Source of the DNA: Pararcticibacter amylolyticus
GTDB lineage: Bacteria > Bacteroidota > Bacteroidia > Sphingobacteriales > Sphingobacteriaceae
Length of the DNA stretch: 64,000 nt
Reading direction: 5' to 3'
NCBI RefSeq assembly: GCF_003130405.1
Contig: NZ_QEAS01000011.1
Coordinates: 55,932 to 119,931, forward strand
Below are positions 16,660-25,158 of the stretch, in pieces (within the stretch, counting starts at the first letter, position 1; each line of letters opens with the position of its first letter). The notes below the pieces were generated by a model. It worked only from the letters and a program-made list of their open reading frames with translations. It ran no database searches and was not told the DNA's origin. The translations under genes were made by a program, and so were the position numbers.

Positions 16660-17132
16660 CGCATAATTTCTAAAAGTCGTTTTTCAAATCCGTTCCTGAT
16701 CTGCGCTATAAATGTATCCTTATCTTTCAGGTACATTACATGTATATAAAGTGACTTCTTGTCCTCGCTGATATCCATAATCAGGGTGCCCGGCGTCAGG
16801 GAGATAATGGTAGATAACAGGTTGATCTCGATATCAGACCGTGCTTCCATAGGGTATCTTACGATCCCTGGTTTGAAGAAATATTTCGGAGTGATCAGAT
16901 CATAGGCAACCTGGATGTTGGCCATGATCATTTCATACAGGAAGTAAAATATAAAACCAATTGTTTTGGGAGCCTTGGTGAAATAGCGCTGGTCTGTTTC
17001 ATTCCGGTTCATCACCCACAGGATAAAGAAACCTGCAAGAAAGCCGAAAACAAAATTAGAATAGTACAGCGAACCTGTGAGCGCTACCCATATAAACGAC
17101 AGGAGGATGTTCATTAACAAGTTTCTTACCAT
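16656..17132 (-). CDS. mrpE: Mrp-type Na+/H+ antiporter subunit E
   Basis: 158 residues, MnhE family (PF01899). Two N-terminal helices (LLMNILLSFIWVALTG and FVFGFLAGFFILWVM) and a cytoplasmic domain with the family signature SLTPGTLIMDISEDKKSLYIHVMY. The start at 17130-17132 lies 7 bp after the mrpD stop. Confidence 0.93.
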   Translation of the reverse strand: MVRNLLMNILLSFIWVALTGSLYYSNFVFGFLAGFFILWVMNRNETDQRYFTKAPKTIGFIFYFLYEMIMANIQVAYDLITPKYFFKPGIVRYPMEARSDIEINLLSTIISLTPGTLIMDISEDKKSLYIHVMYLKDKDTFIAQIRNGFEKRLLEIMR

Positions 17133-17139
17133 AATTCTA

Positions 17140-18642
17140 TCATTTACCTAACACTGCTTTGATATAAGGAGTTGTGTCGATCATTTCATTGGAAATAGTA
17201 TCTGCCACTCTTGCGATAAACTCTGCATTCAGCCCGATAAAAAGAGAAGAAGATGCCAGGATACAGACCGGAAGCACCAGTGATGTCTTTTTTAACGGAG
17301 AGAGAAGGTCGAAATTGTTTGCAGGAGGCGGATCTTCAGGTGCACTTTTCCAAAACACCTTCGACCACATCCTGGCCACAACATACAACGTAATAAAACT
17401 GCCAAGTACCAGGCTGCCAATAAAGGCATAGTTACTGGTGTCGAATGCGGCGCTGAAGAGGAGTATTTTAGGCCAGAAGCCTGAAAGCGGAGGAACTCCT
17501 GTCAGCGAAAACAGGACGATTGCAATGAGCAGCGATATTTTGGGATAACCTGCATACAAGCCGCCAAGACGGTCCATATCCATCGTTCCTCTCAGCTGCC
17601 TGATAAGGCCTGCGATGAGGAACATATTGGTCTTCACCATAATGTCGTGAATGAGATAAAATATGGCTCCGGCGAAAGCAACTTTCGAATACGTCCCTAA
17701 TCCTCCTATAATAAAACCGATATGGCAGACAATTAAATAAGAGAACAAGCGCCGGATGTTGTTTTTAATAATAGCTCCGAAAGCACCGGTAAGAATGGTC
17801 AGCACAGCCATCCCCATCAGAATGATCCTGATGGTATTGTCGGGCACGATCACAAGAGTGAAGAAGCGAAACAACGCATAAAGCCCCACTTTGGTAAGAA
17901 GGCCTCCGAATATCGCCGCAACAGCAGATGGCGGTGTGTGGTAGGAAGAGGGCAGCCAGAAGTACAGGGGAAACACCGCTGCCTTTATCCCAAAACCCGT
18001 CAGGAAGAACACCGAAATTAAGTTCACCATCGACTGGTCCTTTACCAGCGGTACCTTCTGGCTGAGATCGGCCATATTGAGAGTGCCCGTAATGCCGTAA
18101 AGCAGGGCGATTCCGGTCAGAAAGAACGTGGAGGCGAGAATATTAAGTGCCATGTATTTTACCGCACCTTCCAGCTGTGCCTTTCTTCCGCCCAGTGTCA
18201 GAAGAACAAACGATGCGATAATGATCACTTCGAACCAGACATACTGGTTAAAGATATCGCCGGTAAGAAAAGCTCCGTTGAGACCCATTACCAGGAAATG
18301 AAATATAGGGAAGTATCCATACAGCATTCTGGACCTGGCAATACCCGTAGCAGAGAAGATACATACAGCCAGGGCTGATACAGATGTGAGCAGTACAAGA
18401 GTGGAGCTCAGGAGATCTGCCACGAAGACAATCCCGAAGGGGGGCTGCCAGTTAGCCGCATTCATTGTGAGAATACCGCCCTGAAGAACCTTAGTAAACA
18501 GGTTAAGCGATAATGCAAATCCGATCAGGCAGCCTGTTATGCTCAGGATCCGCTGTGTCACTGTTTTTCGCCAGAATACCAGTTGCAGGATAGCGGTGAA
18601 TAAATGAACGATTACCGGTGTAATGATCTGATTGTCTGTCAT
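17140..18642 (-). CDS. mrpD: Mrp-type Na+/H+ antiporter subunit D
   Basis: 500 residues, NADH-quinone-oxidoreductase ND2/NuoN-like antiporter subunit (PF00361), about 14 helices. Key charged membrane residues are present: E138 in QYVWFEVIIIASF, and lysines in GIKAAVFPLYFWLP and GGLLTKVGLYAL, corresponding to the proton-translocating Glu and Lys of complex I homologues. It overlaps mrpC by 4 bp. Standard length for the family. Confidence 0.95.
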   Translation of the reverse strand: MTDNQIITPVIVHLFTAILQLVFWRKTVTQRILSITGCLIGFALSLNLFTKVLQGGILTMNAANWQPPFGIVFVADLLSSTLVLLTSVSALAVCIFSATGIARSRMLYGYFPIFHFLVMGLNGAFLTGDIFNQYVWFEVIIIASFVLLTLGGRKAQLEGAVKYMALNILASTFFLTGIALLYGITGTLNMADLSQKVPLVKDQSMVNLISVFFLTGFGIKAAVFPLYFWLPSSYHTPPSAVAAIFGGLLTKVGLYALFRFFTLVIVPDNTIRIILMGMAVLTILTGAFGAIIKNNIRRLFSYLIVCHIGFIIGGLGTYSKVAFAGAIFYLIHDIMVKTNMFLIAGLIRQLRGTMDMDRLGGLYAGYPKISLLIAIVLFSLTGVPPLSGFWPKILLFSAAFDTSNYAFIGSLVLGSFITLYVVARMWSKVFWKSAPEDPPPANNFDLLSPLKKTSLVLPVCILASSSLFIGLNAEFIARVADTISNEMIDTTPYIKAVLGK

Positions 18643-18995
18643 AGATCCTCCTCCTCAGGGGTGTTCAGTCCATCCAGGTCGTCTGTATTCACCAGCAGGT
18701 ATACGCGCTTCAAAAGAACGATGGCAAACGATGTAAGTCCAAAGCTGATCACGATCGCTGTGAGTATCAAAGCTTGCGGAACAGGGTCGGCATAGATATC
18801 CGTGAAGGTTTTTGCATGTTCTGCAATAACAGGAGGCTTTCCCTTCGTGATGTTGCCTAAAAGAAAGATCAGTAGATTGCAGCCGTTGCCCAGCAGCATG
18901 ATCCCCAAAAGCAGGCGGACCATACTCCTCCTCAGCATCAGGTAAATTCCTGCGGCGTACAAAATACCTATGAGAAAGATCAGCAGGAGTTCCAT
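18639..18995 (-). CDS. mrpC: Mrp-type Na+/H+ antiporter subunit C
   Basis: 118 residues from the ATG at 18993-18995, a NuoK/MnhC-like subunit (PF00420). This start begins directly with the first helix (MELLLIFLIGILYAAGIYLML) and lies 2 bp after the mrpB stop; longer in-frame upstream extensions would run into mrpB and lack hydrophobicity. Three helices include LLLGIMLLGNGCNLLIFL and DPVPQALILTAIVISFG. The C-terminal tail is acidic. Confidence 0.93.
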   Translation of the reverse strand: MELLLIFLIGILYAAGIYLMLRRSMVRLLLGIMLLGNGCNLLIFLLGNITKGKPPVIAEHAKTFTDIYADPVPQALILTAIVISFGLTSFAIVLLKRVYLLVNTDDLDGLNTPEEEDL

Positions 18996-18997
18996 AA

Positions 18998-19411
18998 TCA
19001 ATGAGTATTCAGAGAAATTGTAAATAATATAGTGAGTACTACTCCGACAACAACGAGATACACTCCCAGGTCGAAAAACAAAGCGGTTCCAACCATCCCG
19101 ATAACGGGAAGAGGCTGGTTTATCCAAAGTCCGGTCATAACAGGCTGCCCAAACAAAACAGGCAGGAACATGGATAACGCCGCAATTCCCAATCCTGCCG
19201 GTATCAGCGAAAGCGGTTTATACCGGAGGATCTTCATCGTGTTATCTGTGCCGTGTGCAAAGCTGTGAAGCACGAATGCGATGGAGGCTACCAGCCCGCC
19301 CACAAATCCTCCTCCCGGATAGTAATGTCCGCGGAGCAGTAGAAAAATGGAAAAAAGCAGCAGGATCGGAAGAAGATACCGGGATGCTGCCTGTAAAATC
19401 GTACTTTTCAT
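18998..19411 (-). CDS. mrpB: Mrp-type Na+/H+ antiporter subunit B
   Basis: 137 residues, MnhB domain (PF04039). Signature segments GHYYPGGGFVGGLVASIAFVL and GTALFFDLGVYLVVVGVVL, four helices. It follows mrpA by 1 bp and precedes mrpC by 2 bp. Present as a stand-alone gene, so the operon has the classical seven-gene order A-G. Confidence 0.94.
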   Translation of the reverse strand: MKSTILQAASRYLLPILLLFSIFLLLRGHYYPGGGFVGGLVASIAFVLHSFAHGTDNTMKILRYKPLSLIPAGLGIAALSMFLPVLFGQPVMTGLWINQPLPVIGMVGTALFFDLGVYLVVVGVVLTILFTISLNTH

Positions 19412-19412
19412 A

Positions 19413-21722
19413 TTACTCTTTTTCTGAAGGCCTTAACTTTAATTTAATTAAACTGTATACCCCGAGCGCGGCGATGCTCAGCACCACTATTTCAAACATG
19501 GTATCAAATCCCCTGAAATCGACCAGGATAACATTTACAACATTTTTTCCTTTGGCAAGTGTGTAAGCAAAGTCGCTGTAAAATTTACTGACGGTTGTTT
19601 CTGTCGGTTCCTGCAGTGCCTTCAGTGCAGTAATAGACAGAATAGAACCGAAAGCCAGTGCAACTACAGCATCTCTTGTCATAATCTTTTTGTTCGCCAC
19701 GTTGAGAAAAGGAGGGAGGTTAAACAGCACAAAAACAAAGAGTACAACCGTCAGTGTGTCAATCGTAAACTGCGTCATGGCCAGATCGGGGGCACTGTAG
19801 TAAACGAACATCAGACAGATGCCATAGCCAACCACACTCATTGCCACAACAGCTGTGAGCCGGGACGAGGTGGTAACGGTCAGTACCACTGCCAGTATGA
19901 GAATTAAGATATTGACAATTTCATAAATGCCGGCAGAAGAAAGACGGTCAAAATTGATGTAAACCGGGCCACCTCCGAGCAGTTCCCAGGCGAGGAGGAT
20001 CTCGGCAAAGATGATGATCTTAAGGATATACGACCGAAGGAATCCGTTGTGCATGATATTGGTATACCAGGAAGAGAAACGGGTGAAACCTGCTGTGATC
20101 CTTCCCGAAAAGGCAGCGGGCGAAAGATTTTCGAACCTTTCGGCAAACCGGAGCTTCCTGATTCCGGGCTTGTTTAAAAAGTACAGGCCTGTGCCGGCAG
20201 CAAGCGTTGCCACGCTGAGTGCCAGCACGGTATTGAAGCCATGCCATACTTTCAGGTGGACTTCTGTTTCTTCTGGAGTCATTGCGTTGACCGCCGGAGA
20301 GACGATGCTGCCCCCGGCAATAGCCGGCAGGACACCGAAGAACAATCCGCAAATTGCAAGAAGCAGGGGCGGTACCCACATTTGCCAGTGCGGCAGATGA
20401 AGCCCGGAATATTCAGGCGGCAAAGCCCCCGTGAAGGGTCTTATCCCTGCCATGAATCCGGCGGCTACAAGGCAGAGATTGGTTAACACCATGATCGATG
20501 TAAAGAAAACAGCAAACTGGCCTTCAGCATGCAGCGTTGCCTCATAAATAAGGTCCTTTGATACGAAACCAAACAGGAGCGGCATGCCTGCGCTTGATAA
20601 TGCTGAGAGAATGCCTGCAAAAAAAACAGGCAGAAGTACCTTCCTCAATCCCGACAGCCCCGATATGTCGCGTGTGCCGGTTTCATGATCAATGATCCCG
20701 GTGGTGAGAAATAACGATGCTTTATAGAGAGCATGGACAACTGTAAACGTGACAGCGGCAGTGAGCGCTTCCGGAGTACCTAATCCAATCAGAAAGGTCA
20801 GCACCCCAAGGGCAGAAATTGTAGAGTAAGCCAGGATTCCCTTCAGGTCGGTCCGGAGCAGCGAATGAACAGCCGCATACAGCATGGTCACGCCTCCTGC
20901 TGTCATCAGGGTATACGACCACGCAGTGGTGTCACCCAGGACTGGCGACAGGCGGGCCAGGAGGAATACACCTGCTTTTACCATGGTCGCCGAATGGAGG
21001 TAAGCGGAAACCGGCGTGGGTGCTTTCATTGCTCCCGGCAACCAGAAGTGAAAGGGAAACTGTGCCGATTTGGTAAATGCTCCCGCTACCACCAGGGACA
21101 GGATCAAAGGATAAAGATTGTCCGCCCTGATTGCAGCCGCCAGTTCCGTGAGCTTACTGATCGAATTTGTCCCGGCGATATTTCCCATGAGGATCATTCC
21201 AGTCAGGAGAAAGAAGCCTCCGAGACCTGTGACCGCCAAAGCCGTTAAAGCGCTTTTCCGTGATGCAGGATCGGTGTTATTGAAACCGATGAGGAAGAAA
21301 GAGCTGATACTGGTTAATTCCCAGAATATGAATATCAGGAGAATGTTATCTGACAATACCAGTCCGAGCATAGAAGCCATAAACAGGTATAAAAACCCGT
21401 AAAACCGGTCGGCGTATGCCTGCCCCTTCATATAGGACCCCGCATATAGAAAAATCAGTGTGCCAATGCCGGTTATCAGGAGACTGAAAAGCAATGACAG
21501 CCCGTCCATTTTGAAGTCAAGGTTGACAGCCAGAGAAGGAACCCATTCATAGTGCTCAAACGGCACTTCCCCTCTCCCGATCACGGGTATGTAACTTAAC
21601 AGATACAGAAACAGCAAAGCAGGTAAAAGCGCCATAAAACCGCCGCGTTCGAACCGGAGGTATCTGCCGAAAGGGATTAGAAGAATGGACGCCAGGAAGC
21701 CGGATAGTATCGTTAATAGCAT
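19413..21722 (-). CDS. mrpA: Mrp-type Na+/H+ antiporter subunit A
   Basis: 769 residues from the ATG at 21720-21722, which starts directly in the first helix; an upstream in-frame extension is hydrophilic and unlikely. The N-terminal NuoL-like domain (about 1-500) has E135 in IFWELTSISSFFLIG and Lys in TKSAQFPFHFWLP and HSATMVKAG. The C-terminal MbhD- and MbhE-like helices (about 580-765) include APDLAMTQFTIDTLTVVLFVF and DTMFEIVVLSIAALG. It is first gene of the operon, which exports Na+ against H+ import and supports growth under salt or alkaline stress. Confidence 0.95.
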   Translation of the reverse strand: MLLTILSGFLASILLIPFGRYLRFERGGFMALLPALLFLYLLSYIPVIGRGEVPFEHYEWVPSLAVNLDFKMDGLSLLFSLLITGIGTLIFLYAGSYMKGQAYADRFYGFLYLFMASMLGLVLSDNILLIFIFWELTSISSFFLIGFNNTDPASRKSALTALAVTGLGGFFLLTGMILMGNIAGTNSISKLTELAAAIRADNLYPLILSLVVAGAFTKSAQFPFHFWLPGAMKAPTPVSAYLHSATMVKAGVFLLARLSPVLGDTTAWSYTLMTAGGVTMLYAAVHSLLRTDLKGILAYSTISALGVLTFLIGLGTPEALTAAVTFTVVHALYKASLFLTTGIIDHETGTRDISGLSGLRKVLLPVFFAGILSALSSAGMPLLFGFVSKDLIYEATLHAEGQFAVFFTSIMVLTNLCLVAAGFMAGIRPFTGALPPEYSGLHLPHWQMWVPPLLLAICGLFFGVLPAIAGGSIVSPAVNAMTPEETEVHLKVWHGFNTVLALSVATLAAGTGLYFLNKPGIRKLRFAERFENLSPAAFSGRITAGFTRFSSWYTNIMHNGFLRSYILKIIIFAEILLAWELLGGGPVYINFDRLSSAGIYEIVNILILILAVVLTVTTSSRLTAVVAMSVVGYGICLMFVYYSAPDLAMTQFTIDTLTVVLFVFVLFNLPPFLNVANKKIMTRDAVVALAFGSILSITALKALQEPTETTVSKFYSDFAYTLAKGKNVVNVILVDFRGFDTMFEIVVLSIAALGVYSLIKLKLRPSEKE

Positions 21723-21958
21723 GCTTTTTCTGGTTTTATGTGCAGCAAACGCCCCACAATGAGAAAGAACAAAATTGTTCTGGATGACCAAACTACTATT
21801 AATTTACAAATGCAGCAAAGAGTTTGTTTGGAATAGCCGGTCGCACCGGGTTGTACTGAGTGCCATTAATAGCAGCCACTGGACTGTAACCGGCCCGCTT
21901 TTTTACCGGTTTAATTCCGGCATTCGCCGGAAGCTTTCGAAGGTCTGCCTAATCCTTA

Positions 21959-21989
21959 TTGATGAGCGGAGCAGGTCGCTCTATATTTG
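21959..21989 (+). promoter_or_regulatory. Promoter of the second APAF-repeat gene
   Basis: TTG (21959-21961), 20 bp, TATATTTG (21982-21989). Geometry is identical to the copy-1 promoter. The 20-bp spacers differ clearly between the copies, whereas the -33 context, the -7 box and the leader are retained. Confidence 0.75.
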
Positions 21990-22025
21990 ATTCAACAAAA
22001 GGATAATAACTTAAAAATCAAAGAT

Positions 22026-22430
22026 ATGAAAACGCTTGCTACACTTACCGCCGCTGTATTGTTCGTCACAGTATTTACTGCTTCTGCTGATGAGAGAAGA
22101 GAAATGAAGAGCGAAACGACTGCTGTTAGCATCAAAGCTCCTGCATTTGAATTCGGAAGTCCTTCCGACTTGAGTGATATGGAAATTGAAAAACTAAAAC
22201 GGTCCATGTTTAAAGCGCCTGCATTCGTCTGGGGGGATCCGGAAGAAGTAAATGCCCCGGCACGTACGACTGCGGAAGTGAAAGCAATCAACGCTCCTGC
22301 ATTTGAATGGGGAACAACAGATGATATCAATAACAGGGATATCGAATTTTTAAAATTTCAGGCACCTGCTTTTAACTGGGGATCCCCTAATGATCTGGAT
22401 CTGAAAGAAATTGAGAAGCTAAGAAAATAA
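22026..22430 (+). CDS. Small secreted four-repeat protein (APAFxWGxPxD repeats), copy 2
   Basis: 134 residues, paralogue of the gene at 15.6 kb. The first 49 residues differ at only 4 positions (signal peptide, DERRE linker, first repeat KAPAFEFGSPSDL); repeats 2-4 have diverged more. Repeat starts are at residues 37, 63, 89 and 112. All four aromatic positions (F41/F43, F67/W69, F93/W95 and F116/W118) are kept. The leader (TTAAAAATCAAAGAT before ATG) is nearly identical in the two copies. It is divergent from mrpA and ends before a strong terminator. Secreted or periplasmic; function unknown. Confidence 0.8.
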   Translation: MKTLATLTAAVLFVTVFTASADERREMKSETTAVSIKAPAFEFGSPSDLSDMEIEKLKRSMFKAPAFVWGDPEEVNAPARTTAEVKAINAPAFEWGTTDDINNRDIEFLKFQAPAFNWGSPNDLDLKEIEKLRK

Positions 22431-22464
22431 TCGGGTTAAAATTTCGTATACCCCATCATAGATC

Positions 22465-22498
22465 AAAAGCGCCTGCTGGCTATCCGGCAGGCGCTTTT
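22465..22498 (+). terminator. Strong intrinsic terminator after APAF copy 2
   Basis: Perfect 12-bp stem (AAAAGCGCCTGC / GCAGGCGCTTTT) with a 10-nt loop, ending in TTTTCTTT. Begins 34 bp after the stop codon. Confidence 0.85.
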
Positions 22499-22540
22499 CT
22501 TTGATATGGTTGCGACGGACTTTTGGTCATGGCGTGAAAA

Positions 22541-22558
22541 TTTTCCGATATCGGAAAA
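22541..22558. promoter_or_regulatory. Perfect 18-bp palindrome upstream of the second siderophore receptor
   Basis: TTTTCCGATATCGGAAAA is a perfect palindrome that ends 6 bp before the -33 TTTG of the receptor promoter. Location suits an activator or co-regulator site. No family is assigned. Confidence 0.55.
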
Positions 22559-22564
22559 AAAGTC

Positions 22565-22595
22565 TTTGCCTAAACAGAAAATGTTTCTTTCTTTG
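22565..22595 (+). promoter_or_regulatory. Promoter of the second siderophore receptor
   Basis: TTTG (22565-22568), 19 bp, TTTCTTTG (22588-22595). The -7 variant is the same as that of the other siderophore receptor operon. It predicts a start of transcription near 22602, on the edge of the Fur-box-like palindrome. Confidence 0.55.
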
Positions 22596-22601
22596 TCTTT
22601 T

Positions 22602-22620
22602 ATTTAGATTAATTCCAAAT
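22602..22620 (+). promoter_or_regulatory. Fur-box-like palindrome at the second siderophore receptor
   Basis: ATTTAGATTAATTCCAAAT, a 9-1-9 palindrome with 7 of 9 arm positions matching. It shares its first 14 bases with the site at 11592-11610. It covers the predicted transcription start and ends 3 bp before the ATG, so binding would block transcription. Assignment to Fur is inferred. Confidence 0.6.
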
Positions 22621-22623
22621 TCA

Positions 22624-25020
22624 ATGAGCAAAAATATACCCATCTCTTCATTATCTTTCCTTATCCTTTGCCTGTTAATGCCTTTTGCGATGATGGCACA
22701 GCAGAACGGAATAATAAAAGGACGTATCACGACGTCTGATAAAAAGCCAGCCGGATATGTATCTGTTGCCTTAGTCGGGGCTAAAAGCGGGGCCATTACG
22801 AATGAGGGTGGTGAGTACCAGATCAATAAAGTTAAACCCGGAAGTTATATACTAAAAGTAACAGCGGTCGGATTGCAGTCTCAGGAGAAGAGCGTCGTGG
22901 TAAACGCCGGTGAAACCGTTACAGCAGACTTCGAGCTTACTGAAAACCTGGGTCAGCTGAAGGAAGTTATTATCTCCGGTGCGAGGAATAAATATAAAGT
23001 AGATAAACCATCTTCGTCATTACGGCTGGATCAACCCTTGCTCGAGATTCCTCAGAACATACAGATCATCACATCGACAGCCTTGGCTGATCAGCAGGCG
23101 TTGACCCTGAGTGACGGGGTTTTGCGCAACGTCAGCGGTGCAACCCGCCTCGAACACTGGGGCGAAATATATACGAGAGTCAATATGAGAGGAACCCGTG
23201 CTTCCGCTTTCAGAAATGGTTTTAATGTAACGTCGGATTGGGGCCCGGTGAATGAGGATATGAGCTTTGTTGACCATATCGAGTTTGTGAAAGGCCCGTC
23301 AGGATTCTTAATGTCCAACGGCGAACCGGCAGGTATTTATAATGTCGTTACCAAAAAGCCTACCGGCCGTGATTTCGGCGGCGAAGCTTCCGTAACTTTC
23401 GGAAGCTATGATCTCTACAGGGGCTCCCTGGACCTGGACGGAAAGCTCGTAAAGTCAGGTAAGCTGCTTTACCGCCTGAACATGATGGCTCAGAATAAAA
23501 AATCATTCCGTGACTATGAGTTCAATGACCGGTACATCGTAGCGCCCGTACTTTCCTATAAGATATCGGATAAAACGACTGTAACCGCCGAATACACATA
23601 TCAGCATGTAAAAATGTCCGACCTTGGATCAGCCTATGTGTTTGCGACGGATGGTTATGCCATTCTGCCCCGTGAATTCACCATCTCAGAACCAGACCTG
23701 AAACCAACAAAAGTAAACGATCACAGTGCATTCCTGAATTTTCAGCACCGGTTCAATGACAAATGGAAGCTGACAGCACAAGGCGCTTATTTCTTTAATA
23801 AGCAATTATCCAGTGATATATGGCCGGCAAACGTTTTGCCAAACGGAGACATTATCAGGACTCTCTATAATTTCGACGCCATCCTCGACTATCGTTTCGG
23901 GCAGGTCTTCGTGAACGGAGATGTGCGGACGGGCGCCGTCAGACACCGGATCCTTGGAGGCATCGATCTTGGGAAGAAGCAGGGCTGGTTTGACTGGAGT
24001 CAGGCTTTAGCCCTTGACTCTGAACAACAGCCTTTCAATATATACAACCCGGTATATGGTTCTCCGGCTAACGGGATTCCCTCATTTAACCGTTCCATTG
24101 ATATAAAGGACAGAGCTGCATCCATCACTGATCAGGCTTATACCGGACTTTATCTTCAGGATGAACTTGGCTTCCTCGAAAACAAAGTTCGTTTAACTCT
24201 GGCCGGGAGGTATACCTTTTTGAAACAGGAATCTACAGCAGCCGGGGAAACTACCACTCTTAAGGATAACAAATTTACACCTCGTGTAGGATTAAGTGTG
24301 TCGGTAGATAATCAGACTTCCGCTTACGCTTTATACGATCAGACATTTCTTCCCCAGGACGGAAAACTGGAGAGTGGAAAAGCACCGGACCCCGTTACCG
24401 GAAATAATATCGAATTCGGGCTGAAAAGAGATTGGTTCGACGGCAAATGGAGCAGCAACCTCTCCGTATACCGGATATTGAAAAAGAACCAGTTGTCTGC
24501 TTCCCCCAACAGCACACCAGCCAACCCGGTTTCGCTTCAGCTTGGTGAGAGCCGGGCGCAGGGCATCGAGTTTGATGTACGGGGAGAAATCGTTAAAGGT
24601 TTGAATGTAGTAGCCAACTATGCCCTTACCGACTACGAGATTACGAAATCGGTAGAGGAATACGGAGCAGAAATTCCGGCAGGTACCAAAATTGCCGGTT
24701 ATGCCAAGCATAATATTAACACCTGGCTCACCTATAAGCTGCAAAGTGGTGTGCTGAAAGGATCAGGAGTTTCTGCCGGCTTTACCTACCAGACCGACCG
24801 CAGCTCATGGACCTGGGCAAGCAGCGGGCAAAAGGACCTTCCTTCTTACTTCAGGCTTGACGGAGGGCTGTTCTGGGAAAAGGACAAAATTAAAGTGACC
24901 GGTAACGTCTTCAATATCCTCGATAAATATCTTTACAGCGGGGCCGCTTACGGCACATATTATTACTGGCAGGCTGAAGCACCCAGAAACTTCCGCTTAT
25001 CGGTGTCCTACAGGTTCTGA
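22624..25020 (+). CDS. TonB-dependent siderophore receptor
   Basis: 798 residues from the ATG at 22624, which opens the signal peptide MSKNIPISSLSFLILCLL...AMMAQQ; longer frames upstream run through the promoter. A carboxypeptidase-regulatory domain (GIIKGRITTSDKKPAGYVSV) precedes a plug with LLEIPQNIQIITSTALADQQALTLSDGVLRNVSG and VEFVKGPSGFLMSNGEPAGIYN-type motifs. These are typical of FhuE/FpvA-like siderophore receptors. The barrel ends FRLSVSYRF. No PepSY or esterase partner follows. Iron regulation is suggested by the palindrome overlapping its transcription start. Confidence 0.93.
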   Translation: MSKNIPISSLSFLILCLLMPFAMMAQQNGIIKGRITTSDKKPAGYVSVALVGAKSGAITNEGGEYQINKVKPGSYILKVTAVGLQSQEKSVVVNAGETVTADFELTENLGQLKEVIISGARNKYKVDKPSSSLRLDQPLLEIPQNIQIITSTALADQQALTLSDGVLRNVSGATRLEHWGEIYTRVNMRGTRASAFRNGFNVTSDWGPVNEDMSFVDHIEFVKGPSGFLMSNGEPAGIYNVVTKKPTGRDFGGEASVTFGSYDLYRGSLDLDGKLVKSGKLLYRLNMMAQNKKSFRDYEFNDRYIVAPVLSYKISDKTTVTAEYTYQHVKMSDLGSAYVFATDGYAILPREFTISEPDLKPTKVNDHSAFLNFQHRFNDKWKLTAQGAYFFNKQLSSDIWPANVLPNGDIIRTLYNFDAILDYRFGQVFVNGDVRTGAVRHRILGGIDLGKKQGWFDWSQALALDSEQQPFNIYNPVYGSPANGIPSFNRSIDIKDRAASITDQAYTGLYLQDELGFLENKVRLTLAGRYTFLKQESTAAGETTTLKDNKFTPRVGLSVSVDNQTSAYALYDQTFLPQDGKLESGKAPDPVTGNNIEFGLKRDWFDGKWSSNLSVYRILKKNQLSASPNSTPANPVSLQLGESRAQGIEFDVRGEIVKGLNVVANYALTDYEITKSVEEYGAEIPAGTKIAGYAKHNINTWLTYKLQSGVLKGSGVSAGFTYQTDRSSWTWASSGQKDLPSYFRLDGGLFWEKDKIKVTGNVFNILDKYLYSGAAYGTYYYWQAEAPRNFRLSVSYRF

Positions 25021-25046
25021 TACAGGGATTATTTATTTAGCATACT

Positions 25047-25079
25047 AAACACCTGCTGTTTTCCGGCAGGTGTTTTTTT
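25047..25079 (+). terminator. Intrinsic terminator after the second siderophore receptor
   Basis: 10-bp stem (AAACACCTGC / GCAGGTGTTT), 9-nt loop, then a run of T. It isolates the receptor from the following TlpA-like gene. The left arm shares CCTGCTG with the hairpins at 16005 and 22465. Confidence 0.85.
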
Positions 25080-25158
25080 GTCGGCTGTACAATGAGCAGC
25101 TTCTTCGTTTGCTCTCTTATCTTGCTATCTTTACAGGGTAATTTGAGCCAAAAAAACA

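Noticed and set aside
21723..21791. N-terminal extension of mrpA
   Set aside because: Hydrophilic and unlike MrpA; the ATG at 21722 starts in the first helix.
22501..22623. N-terminal extension of the second siderophore receptor
   Set aside because: It would run through the promoter and Fur-like operator; the ATG at 22624 begins a proper signal peptide.
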